A stretch of 64,000 bases of DNA from Orbus sasakiae (GCF_039542345.1 NZ_BAABHY010000001.1:620001-684000), one strand, 5' to 3'; shown: positions 43,009 through 51,639, numbered from the stretch's first letter. The notes: a model not told the origin generated them from the letters alone. Made by a program: numbers and translations.

Positions 43009-43384
43009 ATGTATAATTAAAAAAATTATCGTTTTAGTTTTAATCACTACCTTATGTTTAACAGATGCAGCGATGGCAGATGGTTTCAATAACGGTACAA
43101 TACAACAATTCAATAGCTGCTATATAGGTCAAACACAAGCAGAAATTACCATAGAACAAGCCAAACAAATGCCAGTAATTTACAACGATATGTTGTTAAA
43201 CAAATGGTGATGAAGATTATGTATTATAAGATAGTACTGGCTCAATAAATGTCGAAATCGATCAAAAATATTGGTCGGTATTACCATCAATCCAACGGAC
43301 CTCGTTCAAATAACCAGTGAAATTCAAACTCATCGATTTAAACCTGTTGATATTGAGGTAAAAAATATTCAAGTAATTACATAA
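43009..43384 (+). pseudogene. YgiW/YdeI-like OB-fold stress protein, frameshifted
   Basis: Pieces of a periplasmic BOF (OB-fold) protein are spread over three frames. A signal peptide ending AAMADGF is followed by QAEITIEQAKQMPVIYND, then GDEDYVL, stop, DSTGSINVEIDQKYW, and finally NPTDLVQITSEIQ and PVDIEVKNIQVIT before TAA. The order and motifs match YgiW (DASGTINVDID and EIDVKQI regions). At least two frameshifts and one stop make it non-functional, and even the start codon is out of frame. Confidence 0.75.
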
Positions 43385-43798
43385 GCAAAATAAGTTATTA
43401 TTTGAATTTTAAAGTCCCGCTCTAAAAAGTTGAGTATTTTATGTTTATGAGAAGTCAATTTTAGGATGATAAATTAAGAATTTATCTTTATGAAAAAAGT
43501 AACAAAGAAATTCGAATAATAAATACATAACAAAAAATTAAATTAAAAATAAAATCAAAATGTTATGTTTTCACAACGCCTTGATTATCTGAACCATATA
43601 ATAAAGCTGGTAATATATTAATAATTGTGTTCTAATAATCAACAGCATCAGTTCTGCATTAATTTTAAATACCTAGTCATTAGTCAAAAATAATTCCTTC
43701 TCTTGTTTTCTTCTATTTTCTTTATATTAATCATCTAGCGTAGAGATTTTGCAAATATTAGCCAACTGGCTACAATTAATTATTAAAGGATTTATTAT
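43385..43798. promoter_or_regulatory. Gene-free region and leader of the second cold-shock gene
   Basis: No coding sequence was recognised. The last 60 bases before the cold-shock gene hold a small perfect hairpin TAGCCA-AC-TGGCTA (43759-43772), then AAAGGA. It probably forms a temperature-responsive leader like that of the first copy, though the two leaders are not alike in sequence. Confidence 0.4.
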
Positions 43799-44011
43799 AT
43801 GTCGAAAACAACAGGTTTAGTAAAATGGTTTAACGAAAGTAAAGGTTTTGGTTTTATCACTCCTAATGATGGCAGCAAAGATTTATTTGTTCATTTTTCT
43901 TCATTGGTTGGTGATGGGTTTAAAACGCTTTATGAAGGTCAAAAAGTGGAATACACAGTTGGTACTGGAGAAAAAGGTCCGACAGCAAACAATGTAGTAG
44001 TGGTTGCATAA
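43799..44011 (+). CDS. Cold-shock protein, CspA family (copy 2)
   Basis: A 70-residue cold-shock domain with intact RNP1 (KGFGFITP) and RNP2 (LFVHFSSL). It shares VKWFNESKGFGFITP exactly with copy 1 at 21.0 kb but diverges after residue 45. It is the only obviously cytoplasmic, housekeeping-type protein within the exported-protein island, so it may have arrived with mobile DNA or been stranded by insertions. Confidence 0.95.
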   Translation: MSKTTGLVKWFNESKGFGFITPNDGSKDLFVHFSSLVGDGFKTLYEGQKVEYTVGTGEKGPTANNVVVVA

Positions 44012-44181
44012 TTTGAAAAAATATTATTTTTTAGTTAAACGTAAGCACAAAAAAACTATAAAAAATGATTAAAGTGACTTGGCCGAGTTTTTAATCAATT
44101 CTTAGTAAAATGATCAAGTTTCATCTCAAATTATATGAATGAATTTTAGATAAATATTGATTAAACATTTTAGCATAATTT

Positions 44182-44212
44182 AAGCCTTAGCTAAACGCTG
44201 GGGCTTTTTTTT
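44182..44212 (+). terminator. Rho-independent terminator
   Basis: AAGCCTTAGC/GCTGGGGCTT (two G-U pairs) with a TAAAC loop and an eight-base T-run, 170 bases after the cold-shock gene, implying a long 3' untranslated region. Confidence 0.8.
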
Positions 44213-44772
44213 ACCTAAAGTTAGTAGTGTTAATACACTTACGATAGATGCGAGTTTTTCTTTTGGGCTGAATTTATCCAACTCAACCGTTTTAGTAAAC
44301 CCAATTTAGATAATTTAAACATAAAGGGCTACTGTCGGTAATCAATCAACGTCTTCCCATAGGATGTAATCATAAAAAACTTATTTATGGGCAAATATAC
44401 TTCACCTATTTCTTTTTTTAGGGTGCTATTTGTACTTTGCTTAAAGCCTTAGGTCTAACTGATGTTGCATCCTAATCCGTATCCTGCTTTCAATAGTTAC
44501 CTTCATTATCAATTAGCTTTATAAGCATCGAGACTTTCATCCTAAAAGACAGATTGAAAAATAATTAGGAAAAAATGATTATAAAGAAAGGTTTAGTATT
44601 TTTTTAATTATAAACTTAGCTATAAATTTAAACAATATAATTGAAGATACAAAAACTGCTTAAACCATAAGCTAAGCATGAAAATTACAAATCCCTAACT
44701 GAGTACTTTTGGTTGATTCGCTAAACTGAATAACGCATAATATTGAGCAGTTATTTAATATAAGGATATGCT
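44213..44772. other. Gene-free stretch
   Basis: About 560 bases without a supported gene. Short open pieces on the minus strand look like decayed coding DNA but cannot be assigned. The promoter and AAGGATATG ribosome-binding site of the next lipoprotein lie at the right end. Confidence 0.4.
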
Positions 44773-45378
44773 ATGAAAAAAGTATTTTTATTCGGTATTG
44801 TTGGTGTTTTGTTGACAGGTTGTGCTCATACGTCAGTTGATAAAGATTTATCAGAAGTGCAAGGTGTAACACTTAAAGATATAGGATATGGTCAGCAAGC
44901 AATTGATACTTATATGGTAACAAAAAATATAGGTTCAAATGTCGGTGATGTAAAAATCTGTTTGGCCAGTACCATCAGTAATGCGAGTGTGACCTTGAAT
45001 GATAGTTCAGGTAGTTTTTTTGGTTCATATTCAGGGTATTATTATCAAAATACTAATACCACGACTGTTCAGGGTGGAAATTCAATAATTACAGAATCAA
45101 AAGATAAAGTTGTCGGTACGGGTATTGCTGAATATTACTCAAATGGGTTATTACCTATTTTACATTATGCGCGATATATTGTTACTGTTTCACCACAAAA
45201 AACGAAGACACAATATTTATTTACGAAGATAGAACAGGCAGCAAAAGATACAGGTTCCGCTGCTAATGATGGATTTTCTTACGTTGGCGCGTGGTCTGGC
45301 GCTAGTCCAATGAAAGTTATTGGTTCTTTGGATAGTGAAGTTGAAAAAATAACAAAATGTTTAAATAATGGTAATTAA
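44773..45378 (+). CDS. Lipoprotein of unknown function
   Basis: A 201-residue lipoprotein (lipobox VLLTGC). The mature part contains GVTLKDIGYGQQAIDTYMV, a serine/asparagine/threonine-rich stretch (SSGSFFGSYSGYYYQNTNTT) and two conserved-looking cysteines. No family is recognised. The S/N/T-rich stretch suggests a flexible, surface-exposed part. It is monocistronic with its own terminator. Confidence 0.72.
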   Translation: MKKVFLFGIVGVLLTGCAHTSVDKDLSEVQGVTLKDIGYGQQAIDTYMVTKNIGSNVGDVKICLASTISNASVTLNDSSGSFFGSYSGYYYQNTNTTTVQGGNSIITESKDKVVGTGIAEYYSNGLLPILHYARYIVTVSPQKTKTQYLFTKIEQAAKDTGSAANDGFSYVGAWSGASPMKVIGSLDSEVEKITKCLNNGN

Positions 45379-45423
45379 TTAAAATTAATGAAGCAAACTG
45401 AGTTTTATTTATTTCTATATAAT

Positions 45424-45446
45424 GCTCCCAACGGGGGGCTTTTTTA
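45424..45446 (+). terminator. Rho-independent terminator
   Basis: GCTCCC/GGGGGC stem with one G-U pair, then six T residues. Confidence 0.8.
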
Positions 45447-45959
45447 TTATCTAAAAAACGAGGTACTTAGGGAACATTTCCTCTGCTACGTGGCACCAAA
45501 TAGGCAAGTATCAATCTAGTCAAAAGTAAAATCGATAAAATTAGGTGATGGCTATGAACAATAAATACAAAATGGGATTCATGCCGATTTAAGACGTTAT
45601 TCCATTTTAATCACACTAAGACTCTATAAAGAATTATAGATTAACGATTGGCTGGTTACAGGGCTGTATTGTCGTGAAACCCTCATACAAATAAATAAAT
45701 TAAAGTTATGTTATGTATCCTAACTGGTCAGCTAATGTAATGAATACTGTGATGACCATAACTGTAACGTTAAGATGGTTATTGCATGATATCGCCAGTA
45801 ACCACAAATATGCTAAGATTACTTTCTGAATTTGAGTCGGACGCAATGATAAAGCGTTATGATGTGAACTTGATCAAGATTATTGGCACAGATAGCATGT
45901 TTAGATTTCACTCGATAATGAATCATATTAGACAGTTTATTGCTTGATAGGGTAAAGTT
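45447..45959. other. Gene-free stretch, probably decayed mobile DNA
   Basis: No intact frame. It leads into the ISAs1-like relic and contains short broken open pieces. Confidence 0.35.
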
Positions 45960-46200
45960 TATGACCTTCATCTAATTTTTGTCCCTCAATTTAAATGGAA
46001 TGGTCAAAGCACAAGCAAATTCAGGACAATGGTTGTATCAAATGCTGTTGGACTGATAAGTCGTATTTATGATGATATGTTAAGTGTAATCGTTATTCCT
46101 CATTCAGTATTAACCCATTTCTTAGATTTACTCAATTTTAAAGGTGGTATTATCAATGCTGACGGGTATAAGAAATCTACCGCGTTATATTTTCGAAAGT
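45960..46200 (+). pseudogene. ISAs1-family transposase remnant
   Basis: A short open frame contains IPHSVLTHFLDLLNFKGGII followed by NADGYKKS. ISAs1-type DDE transposases have a segment of the form IPELLDLLDLKGAIVTIDAMGCQK at the second catalytic aspartate, which this follows residue by residue. Upstream pieces are in other frames with stops. The element ends and inverted repeats could not be located. Confidence 0.5.
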
Positions 46201-46281
46201 ATGTGTGTTTGATGTCGTTTTCACGCTTCCAAAATAATCTTTTTCATATAGAATTCCAGTCATAATAAAAAAGGAATAAAT

Positions 46282-46743
46282 ATGCTAAAGAATGTATTGT
46301 TTGTCAGTATGATCGGATTTGCCTCATCGTTGGTTTATGCAGAAGAAAAAAACGTAACGGAGTCATATCTACTGGGTAGTTGGTATTGTGTTAATGTGCA
46401 TTTATCCGCTTCTTCCAATGGAGATGCCAATTTTAATTATGATTATAGCGTTACTGATGATCCCATCATTGTTACTTTTTTAAAGCCCGAAGATTATGAT
46501 GATTATCAACCCGAAGATGGGGAAAGGAAAGCAATTTCAAATTCTGAATATATTAAAACCTATAAATTTAACCCTACATATGGTAAAGATACTCAAGGTG
46601 AAAATTATAATACCATGGAGCACGGTTATATTTATGTTAATGATAATGAATTTATTTATTATCAATATTCAGCGATATTTTGGAAATATAAATTCAAATC
46701 TTATGGTCATAAACAAGATATGACATGTAAGAGAATGAACTAA
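46282..46743 (+). CDS. Exported protein of unknown function
   Basis: A 153-residue protein with a signal peptide (cleavage after LVYAEE). The mature part begins LLGSWYCVNVHLSASSNG and is rich in aromatic residues and aspartate, consistent with a small beta-barrel or immunity-type fold. One cysteine lies near the N-terminus and one near the C-terminus (DMTCKRMN), a possible disulphide. AAAGGAATAA precedes the start. No family was recognised. Confidence 0.7.
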   Translation: MLKNVLFVSMIGFASSLVYAEEKNVTESYLLGSWYCVNVHLSASSNGDANFNYDYSVTDDPIIVTFLKPEDYDDYQPEDGERKAISNSEYIKTYKFNPTYGKDTQGENYNTMEHGYIYVNDNEFIYYQYSAIFWKYKFKSYGHKQDMTCKRMN

Positions 46744-46766
46744 ATCATCAATAATCTATCTATTTC

Positions 46767-46790
46767 AAACAGCCTAGTGCTGTTTTTTTA
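46767..46790 (+). terminator. Rho-independent terminator
   Basis: AAACAGC/GCTGTTT with a five-base loop and T-run, directly after the exported protein gene. Confidence 0.8.
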
Positions 46791-47122
46791 CGCTTTTAAA
46801 ATATATTTTCATGTAAAATTTAGCAAGTAATAAAATAGCAGAATAATGCTATTAAAATTATTGGTTGTATTAGCATTAGGTGTTGCTTAAGGCAGCTGAA
46901 TCATATTTTGTGGTTATTGATAATAAATTTTCTAGAAAGAAAAGACCTTAAATCTCCAATAGCTAAAATGTATGGTTTGATAATCAGTAAGCTTGTACAT
47001 CAATCCAATCTCAACCATTTTTAGGGGATTTATTTCGATAATAATATTTTTTAAGTTTTTCTTAAGGTTAATTTGTTTTAATTGATACTGTTAAAACAAG
47101 ATCAATATAGCAGGAAAAAATT
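46791..47122. other. Gene-free stretch
   Basis: A+T-rich; holds only the presumed promoter and the CAGGAAAAAAT ribosome-binding site of the next gene. Confidence 0.4.
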
Positions 47123-47431
47123 ATGAAAAAATTATTACCATTAATTCTCATTTTAATGTTGGGGTTTGCTGAAATTGCTTTTGCGAGTGGATTTCATGAA
47201 GAAGATGAAATAGAAAATCCAATTTTTCAGCAGATGTCTAGCCTTTCAATCAATCAGTTAAATATGAAAAGTGAGCAAAAGATAAGTGTGAATCTGAATG
47301 AGGAGTTTTGGGAGGAAATGCCGTCTTTACTTGAATTAGAGGAGATTGTTGAAATTAAAGATGAACATTATAAAAGTTGGAAATCGGCGAAAGACCACCT
47401 TGAAAATATAACTTATTTTGAAAGTAAATAA
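47123..47431 (+). CDS. Small exported acidic protein of unknown function
   Basis: A 102-residue protein with a signal peptide (cleavage after AFASGF). The mature 80 residues are acidic, cysteine-free and predicted mostly helical, containing EEFWEEMPSLLELEEIVEI. The acidity would suit a binding partner of a basic toxin or cell-wall enzyme, but this is speculation. No family recognised. Confidence 0.6.
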   Translation: MKKLLPLILILMLGFAEIAFASGFHEEDEIENPIFQQMSSLSINQLNMKSEQKISVNLNEEFWEEMPSLLELEEIVEIKDEHYKSWKSAKDHLENITYFESK

Positions 47432-47835
47432 TATTTAATCAATGATGTGAAAGTTAATTTCTTTGCTCATTAATAGCTGTAATGTTACTTTCCATTGTAA
47501 TTGCATTTAAAAGCACTCATTTTAGTCTCAACTCAAGGCTTACTTTGAGATAAAATCTATGATAGTAACATTATTGTGATAAATTTGACTTTATATGTAT
47601 TATTTTTATTTTGAATTTATTGACTTTTAAAAACTACATTTTAGATTGGCCGTCGAGGAACGGCCTGCAAATATCCACCATTTAAACAGTTCTGTATTAA
47701 ACGTTATCTAAAAAAAATATAGAGATATTGATTTAAATTATTCCTTAAAAGTGTTGAGTTATATATTAATTTTCTATCCGTTTTTATCTGATATATCATA
47801 TCTTTTTTAGTTTACATGATTTTAGAGGCTTCAGC
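47432..47835. other. Gene-free stretch with a repeat shared with the islet edge
   Basis: TTATTGACTTTTAAAAACTA (47617-47636) nearly repeats the sequence just left of the right att repeat (40633-40651). It is followed by a GC-rich hairpin GGCCGT/ACGGCC (47650-47667) and TCCACCAT, which resembles the CCACCAT end of the att repeat. It may be the scar of another integration event. Confidence 0.35.
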
Positions 47836-48015
47836 GTGAAAGATTTTATTCACTTAAAGCAAGAAAACAATTTAACGACATTTCATTTTGTTTTACTGTC
47901 TATTTTTACGTTAGATCTATATGAACTGCTGTGGATTTATAAAACTAACAAAACTATTAGTAACAAAACCAAGATTGTTGTTACAGGTACTCAATATCCT
48001 ATTATTTTCTTATAA
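47836..48015 (+). pseudogene. Truncated DUF4234-like membrane protein
   Basis: A GTG-started frame with AGAGG eight bases upstream encodes 59 residues. TFHFVLLSIFTLDLYELLWI followed by YKTNK matches the first membrane helix of DUF4234 proteins (LLTILTLGIYELYWIYK). Family members are much longer with further helices, so this is probably a 5' remnant, although its ribosome-binding site still looks functional. Confidence 0.5.
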
Positions 48016-48109
48016 TGTGAGCTTTTTTACTCTTTTTATTTTGTTAAAAGTAAAAAGTAATCTGTTTTTTTATGTTTAACCTATTTTCTAGTTGAATTTT
48101 AGACACACT

Positions 48110-48131
48110 ACAAGCCACATATGTGGCTTGT
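48110..48131. terminator. Perfect 22-base palindrome
   Basis: Two 11-base arms ACAAGCCACAT and ATGTGGCTTGT with no loop, directly after the minus-strand lipoprotein gene. It can fold as a hairpin terminator for that gene, although the T-run is weak. A protein-binding site is possible. Confidence 0.5.
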
Positions 48132-48137
48132 TTACGA

Positions 48138-48797
48138 TTAATTTAACGTGATTAATTTTGCTGAACCTTGTGGAATATTTGGATTTTTATCTGTCTTTAA
48201 TAATATTTGTGTTGAGACATCACTTAATTTGATATTCACTTTTGCATTAGCTGGAAGTGAAAATTGACCATATTCATAAGGTGTACCATTCACAAATGTA
48301 TTTCTTACAGTGATGTTTTCCACTGTTTTATTTGTATCGTTATAAAGCGTTATGGTTATTTCAAAGTTTAAATTAGAACTGTTTTTCTCTTTAAATTTAT
48401 TCAGCTTATGTCTTACTTCTGGTTGGGTAATGATAACAACGAGGTCGTCATTTTTAGCTACAACAAAATCAACTTTATTGATATCTGGGGATTGGGTAAT
48501 ATCCGAACCAATTAATACGGGTATTTCAAAAGATGCATATGACTTAAATTCTTTACTGTAACATTCATGGTATTCAACTGTTTTAAATGTCTTAGCAATT
48601 TCTTTTTTAGCTCTAATCAATGATGAGGATTCAAGTCTGGAATCTTTATAGTCATCACAAGATGGTACCTCGATTAATAAATTAGCAGATGACAACGTTT
48701 CATCGGTATTTAATTGTGAAATGGATACTGTTGTGTTAATTTCAGCGTCGCATCCTAATAATGCAAAGGATAAAGTGGCAGCTATTATTTTTTTCAT
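48138..48797 (-). CDS. Lipoprotein of unknown function, phage-like
   Basis: A 219-residue lipoprotein (lipobox ALLGC) whose mature part starts DAEINTTVSISQL. Such DAEI..TVSI starts occur in small lipoproteins encoded by prophages and islands. The body is beta-rich (NLNFEITITLYNDTNKTVEN) with one cysteine pair. It is the only minus-strand intact gene in the middle of the island. AAGGTGAAAAAAG precedes the start. Confidence 0.7.
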   Translation of the reverse strand: MKKIIAATLSFALLGCDAEINTTVSISQLNTDETLSSANLLIEVPSCDDYKDSRLESSSLIRAKKEIAKTFKTVEYHECYSKEFKSYASFEIPVLIGSDITQSPDINKVDFVVAKNDDLVVIITQPEVRHKLNKFKEKNSSNLNFEITITLYNDTNKTVENITVRNTFVNGTPYEYGQFSLPANAKVNIKLSDVSTQILLKTDKNPNIPQGSAKLITLN

Positions 48798-49263
48798 CTT
48801 TTTTCACCTTTTTTATATAAATTAATTCAATATTGAAGACTATTATTCTACAGGAACAGATAAAAGATTTATCATTGAGCCATTTTTAGTTATTGGAGAT
48901 GTTTAGCATTGTTGTTAAAGACTTATAATGAGTTAGATTAATGTTAACATTTACAAAAATTATAAAGTAACCGATTTTGATTATCAAATCTTCTGTTAGT
49001 TAAATAATGTAATTAAGTTATTCTGTTTACGATACATTAAAGACTAATGATAATCAGTATATAACGTACTAGTTTTCAATAAAATATTAGCTGTGATTCA
49101 TAACCATCATTGTCTGTTATTAAAAAATGATGACTGAAGGAACTTAAATTTATTTTACTTGTATAATGCAATAAAATAATCCTATTTTGTGAACGAACTC
49201 TCTATTAATTATCACCTAAAACCATATATAATCATTATGATTAAATAATAAAAAGGATATTTC
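48798..49263. other. Gene-free divergent promoter region
   Basis: About 465 A+T-rich bases between divergent lipoprotein genes. It contains both promoters and an AAAAAGGATA ribosome-binding site at the right end. No coding sequence was seen. Confidence 0.4.
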
Positions 49264-49557
49264 ATGTTTAAAAAATTATTAGCGGTATTTCTTGTAAGTT
49301 TCGTTCTTGTTAGTTGTGGTGATAGTGCACCAAAAATTGATGCATCATCTAAGACTGCATTTCAGACTTCTTTGAGAGACATTAATAGTACACTTGAAGG
49401 AAAAGATAAAGATGATTTTAATCGAGCTATCATGAAAGTGGGTTTGGCAGCAAGTTTTGCAACTGATGGTGAAGAAGGAAGCATACAGAAAATTTTACAA
49501 GAAAAATTGGGTGGTAAAACAGCCAAAGAAATTATAAAAGAGTATGGGGGCGAGTAG
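49264..49557 (+). CDS. DUF6694-type lipoprotein (copy 2)
   Basis: A 97-residue lipoprotein (lipobox LVSCG) with a mature start PKIDASSKTAFQTSLRDIN and an end LGGKTAKEIIKEYGGE. It is paralogous to the gene at 41.4 kb, sharing the KIDA.(S/N)K..F start and GKTA.EII end. Function unknown. The pair brackets most of the island, which may reflect an old duplication split by insertions. Confidence 0.75.
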   Translation: MFKKLLAVFLVSFVLVSCGDSAPKIDASSKTAFQTSLRDINSTLEGKDKDDFNRAIMKVGLAASFATDGEEGSIQKILQEKLGGKTAKEIIKEYGGE

Positions 49558-49641
49558 GGTTTATTTAACTTAATATAATGCTTATTTAATGTAGCTTTAC
49601 GACTATTCGATCATTGAGTTTAACATTAAAAATCTTCCATA

Positions 49642-49671
49642 AAAAAACCACCTAATATTCGGTGGTTTTTT
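49642..49671. terminator. Bidirectional rho-independent terminator
   Basis: AAAAAACCACC/GGTGGTTTTTT with an eight-base loop, between convergent lipoprotein genes. The A- and T-runs serve both directions. Confidence 0.92.
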
Positions 49672-49688
49672 AATTTATTAAATTAAGC

Positions 49689-50132
49689 TTATTTGCTTGA
49701 ATCTTTCATATCTTTTAATGCATCAGACGTTTTGTCTAATGTATTATTGTAGCTTTCGGTTGCTTTGTCTTTAGCATTGTTATAACTATCGGTGGCTTTT
49801 TCTTTTGCTGAATCGTAAGCATCAGACGCTTGATCTTTGGCTGAGTCGTAGGCTTCTGATGTTTTATCTTTAGCATTATTATACATTTCAGTTGTGCTAT
49901 CTTTTGCTGATTGATAGTTTTCGCTCATTTTATCTTTTGATTCATTGATGTATTGTTCAGCCTTATCTTTTGATTCATTGTAAGCATCAGAAGCTGTTTG
50001 TTTTGCATCTTCATAAGCTTGTTGCGTACTTTCTTGAGTTTTATCCATAGATTGGTCTAATTTTGAATCTTGTTTATTATCACAAGCGACAATTGCAAAC
50101 GTAGTAAGTAATAAAATAAGTAACTTTTTCAT
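49689..50132 (-). CDS. Lipoprotein with ten LEA-like 11-residue repeats
   Basis: A 147-residue lipoprotein (lipobox AIVAC). After about 35 residues the protein is ten near-tandem 11-mers of the form AYDSAKDQASD: AYNESKDKAEQ, NYQSAKDSTTE, MYNNAKDKTSE, AYDSAKEKATD, SYNNAKDKATE and others. Group 3 LEA proteins have the same 11-residue periodicity with A, K, D and aromatic spacing. They fold into amphipathic helices on drying and protect membranes. A membrane-anchored periplasmic LEA-like helix is the best description. Role in envelope protection is inferred. Confidence 0.75.
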   Translation of the reverse strand: MKKLLILLLTTFAIVACDNKQDSKLDQSMDKTQESTQQAYEDAKQTASDAYNESKDKAEQYINESKDKMSENYQSAKDSTTEMYNNAKDKTSEAYDSAKDQASDAYDSAKEKATDSYNNAKDKATESYNNTLDKTSDALKDMKDSSK

Positions 50133-50428
50133 ACAATAATTCCTGTTGAATCATAAAATGTTAGATGATTTTATATCATCCTGATAGCCTTAAATAGCTA
50201 ATGGGATACTATCACTTTGTTTTACTTAGTGAAGTTGTTCTTATCACTTAGTGTGATAATCTTTATCTATGAAGTTAGTCCTTTTTGATCGGTAACAAGC
50301 AGTAGCAAGGATTTAAGCTAAGGATCAAGATCGTATTCATTGCATTTTTAGAATTTACTTCAGTGCACGAAATAACATTATACGATAAACTATGTCATAA
50401 ATCCTATTTTAGCCTTGGAGTAAATATA
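50133..50428. other. Intergenic region before the fructokinase gene
   Basis: About 295 A+T-rich bases with no gene; an upstream in-frame extension of the kinase (from 50363) is not conserved and not called. A TTGGAG ribosome-binding site ends the region. Confidence 0.4.
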
Positions 50429-51289
50429 ATGTTGGGGTCAATTGAAGCTGGCGGTACGAAATTTGTGTGTGCAGTGTCGGATTTAGCGTTGAATATTGTT
50501 GATAAGGTGACTATTGATACACAAACACCAGACATCACCTTGAAACAGGTTTTACAATTTTTTGCAAAGCATTCTATTAAATCAATGGGTATTGGATGTT
50601 TTGGGCCAATTGATATCAATCCCCATTCTAATACTTATGGGTATATTACCGCGACACCAAAAGCGGGTTGGCAACATTTTAATTTTGTCAAAACGATACA
50701 AGACCATATTGATGTACCGATAGCTTTTAATACTGATGTGAATGTTGCAGCTTATGGTGAATTTAAATTAGGTGCAGCCAAACAAACAAATAACAGTATT
50801 TATTTGACGATTGGTACTGGTATCGGCGGTGGGGTTATTATTGATAAAAAAATAATCACAGGACGCCATCATCCTGAAATGGGGCATATTTTTATTAAGC
50901 GCGCAGTTGGTGATGATTTCGTGGGGAATTGTCCTTTCCATCATGATTGTTTAGAAGGCTTAGCCTCCGGTCCTGCAATTGAAAAACGTTGGAACACAAA
51001 ACCTGTGCATATTGATGATAATCATCAAGCATGGCAATTTGAATCGTATTATTTGGCTCAAGCAATTGTGAATTATACACTAACATTTGCCCCAGATATT
51101 ATTATTTTAGGTGGTGGAATTATGCATAAACCTCATCTTTTAAGTAAAATCAAATCAACCTGTTTAACATTATTAAATGGTTATTTTCCAATTGATGATA
51201 TTGAGCACTATTTATCGTTACCTAAACTTGGTGATAATGCAGGGATTATGGGGGGATTATTGTTAGCTAAGGATTTATTACATAAATAG
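50429..51289 (+). CDS. ROK-family fructokinase
   Basis: About 286 residues from MLGSIEAGGTKFVCAVSD, preceded by TTGGAG eight bases upstream. ROK kinases phosphorylate free hexoses. GIGCFGPIDI, the phosphate loop TIGTGIGGGV, the HPEMGHIFIK catalytic region and the zinc-binding NCPFHHDCLEGLASGPAI pattern place it with bacterial fructokinases. The sugar is inferred. The adjacent SemiSWEET gene 70 bases downstream suggests transport and phosphorylation as a pair. Confidence 0.87.
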   Translation: MLGSIEAGGTKFVCAVSDLALNIVDKVTIDTQTPDITLKQVLQFFAKHSIKSMGIGCFGPIDINPHSNTYGYITATPKAGWQHFNFVKTIQDHIDVPIAFNTDVNVAAYGEFKLGAAKQTNNSIYLTIGTGIGGGVIIDKKIITGRHHPEMGHIFIKRAVGDDFVGNCPFHHDCLEGLASGPAIEKRWNTKPVHIDDNHQAWQFESYYLAQAIVNYTLTFAPDIIILGGGIMHKPHLLSKIKSTCLTLLNGYFPIDDIEHYLSLPKLGDNAGIMGGLLLAKDLLHK

Positions 51290-51359
51290 GTTTTTTAAGC
51301 GCACAGATTGTGCGTTATCTGCTATGATGATAAACAGTCAATAGCATAAGGATAATCAC

Positions 51360-51623
51360 TTGAATTTACCTAAAAAGCATTTACATTATTTGGGTTGGAT
51401 TGCAACATTTACTGCATTTTTGATGTATGTATCTTATATCCCTCAGATCATTGATAATATTCACGGTATTAAAACCAGCCCAATTCAACCTATTGCCGCT
51501 GCAATCAACTGTTTTTTATGGGTATGTTATGGTATTTTTCGTGAGCAAAGGGATTGGCCAATTGCGATTGCAAATACGCCAGGTGTTATTTTTGGCTTAA
51601 TTGCATTTTTTACTGCATTATAG
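51360..51623 (+). CDS. SemiSWEET sugar transporter (TTG start)
   Basis: An 87-residue membrane protein with three helices forming one PQ-loop repeat (LMYVSYIPQIIDNI). SemiSWEETs dimerise and let mono- or disaccharides cross the inner membrane. The start is TTG: no in-frame ATG exists before the first helix, and AAGGA lies upstream. The PQ motif and the asparagine in AAAINCFLWVCYG fit the family. Together with the upstream fructokinase it offers a phosphotransferase-independent route for sugar entry. Confidence 0.85.
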   Translation: MNLPKKHLHYLGWIATFTAFLMYVSYIPQIIDNIHGIKTSPIQPIAAAINCFLWVCYGIFREQRDWPIAIANTPGVIFGLIAFFTAL

Positions 51624-51639
51624 TCTGATAGTCAAAGGT

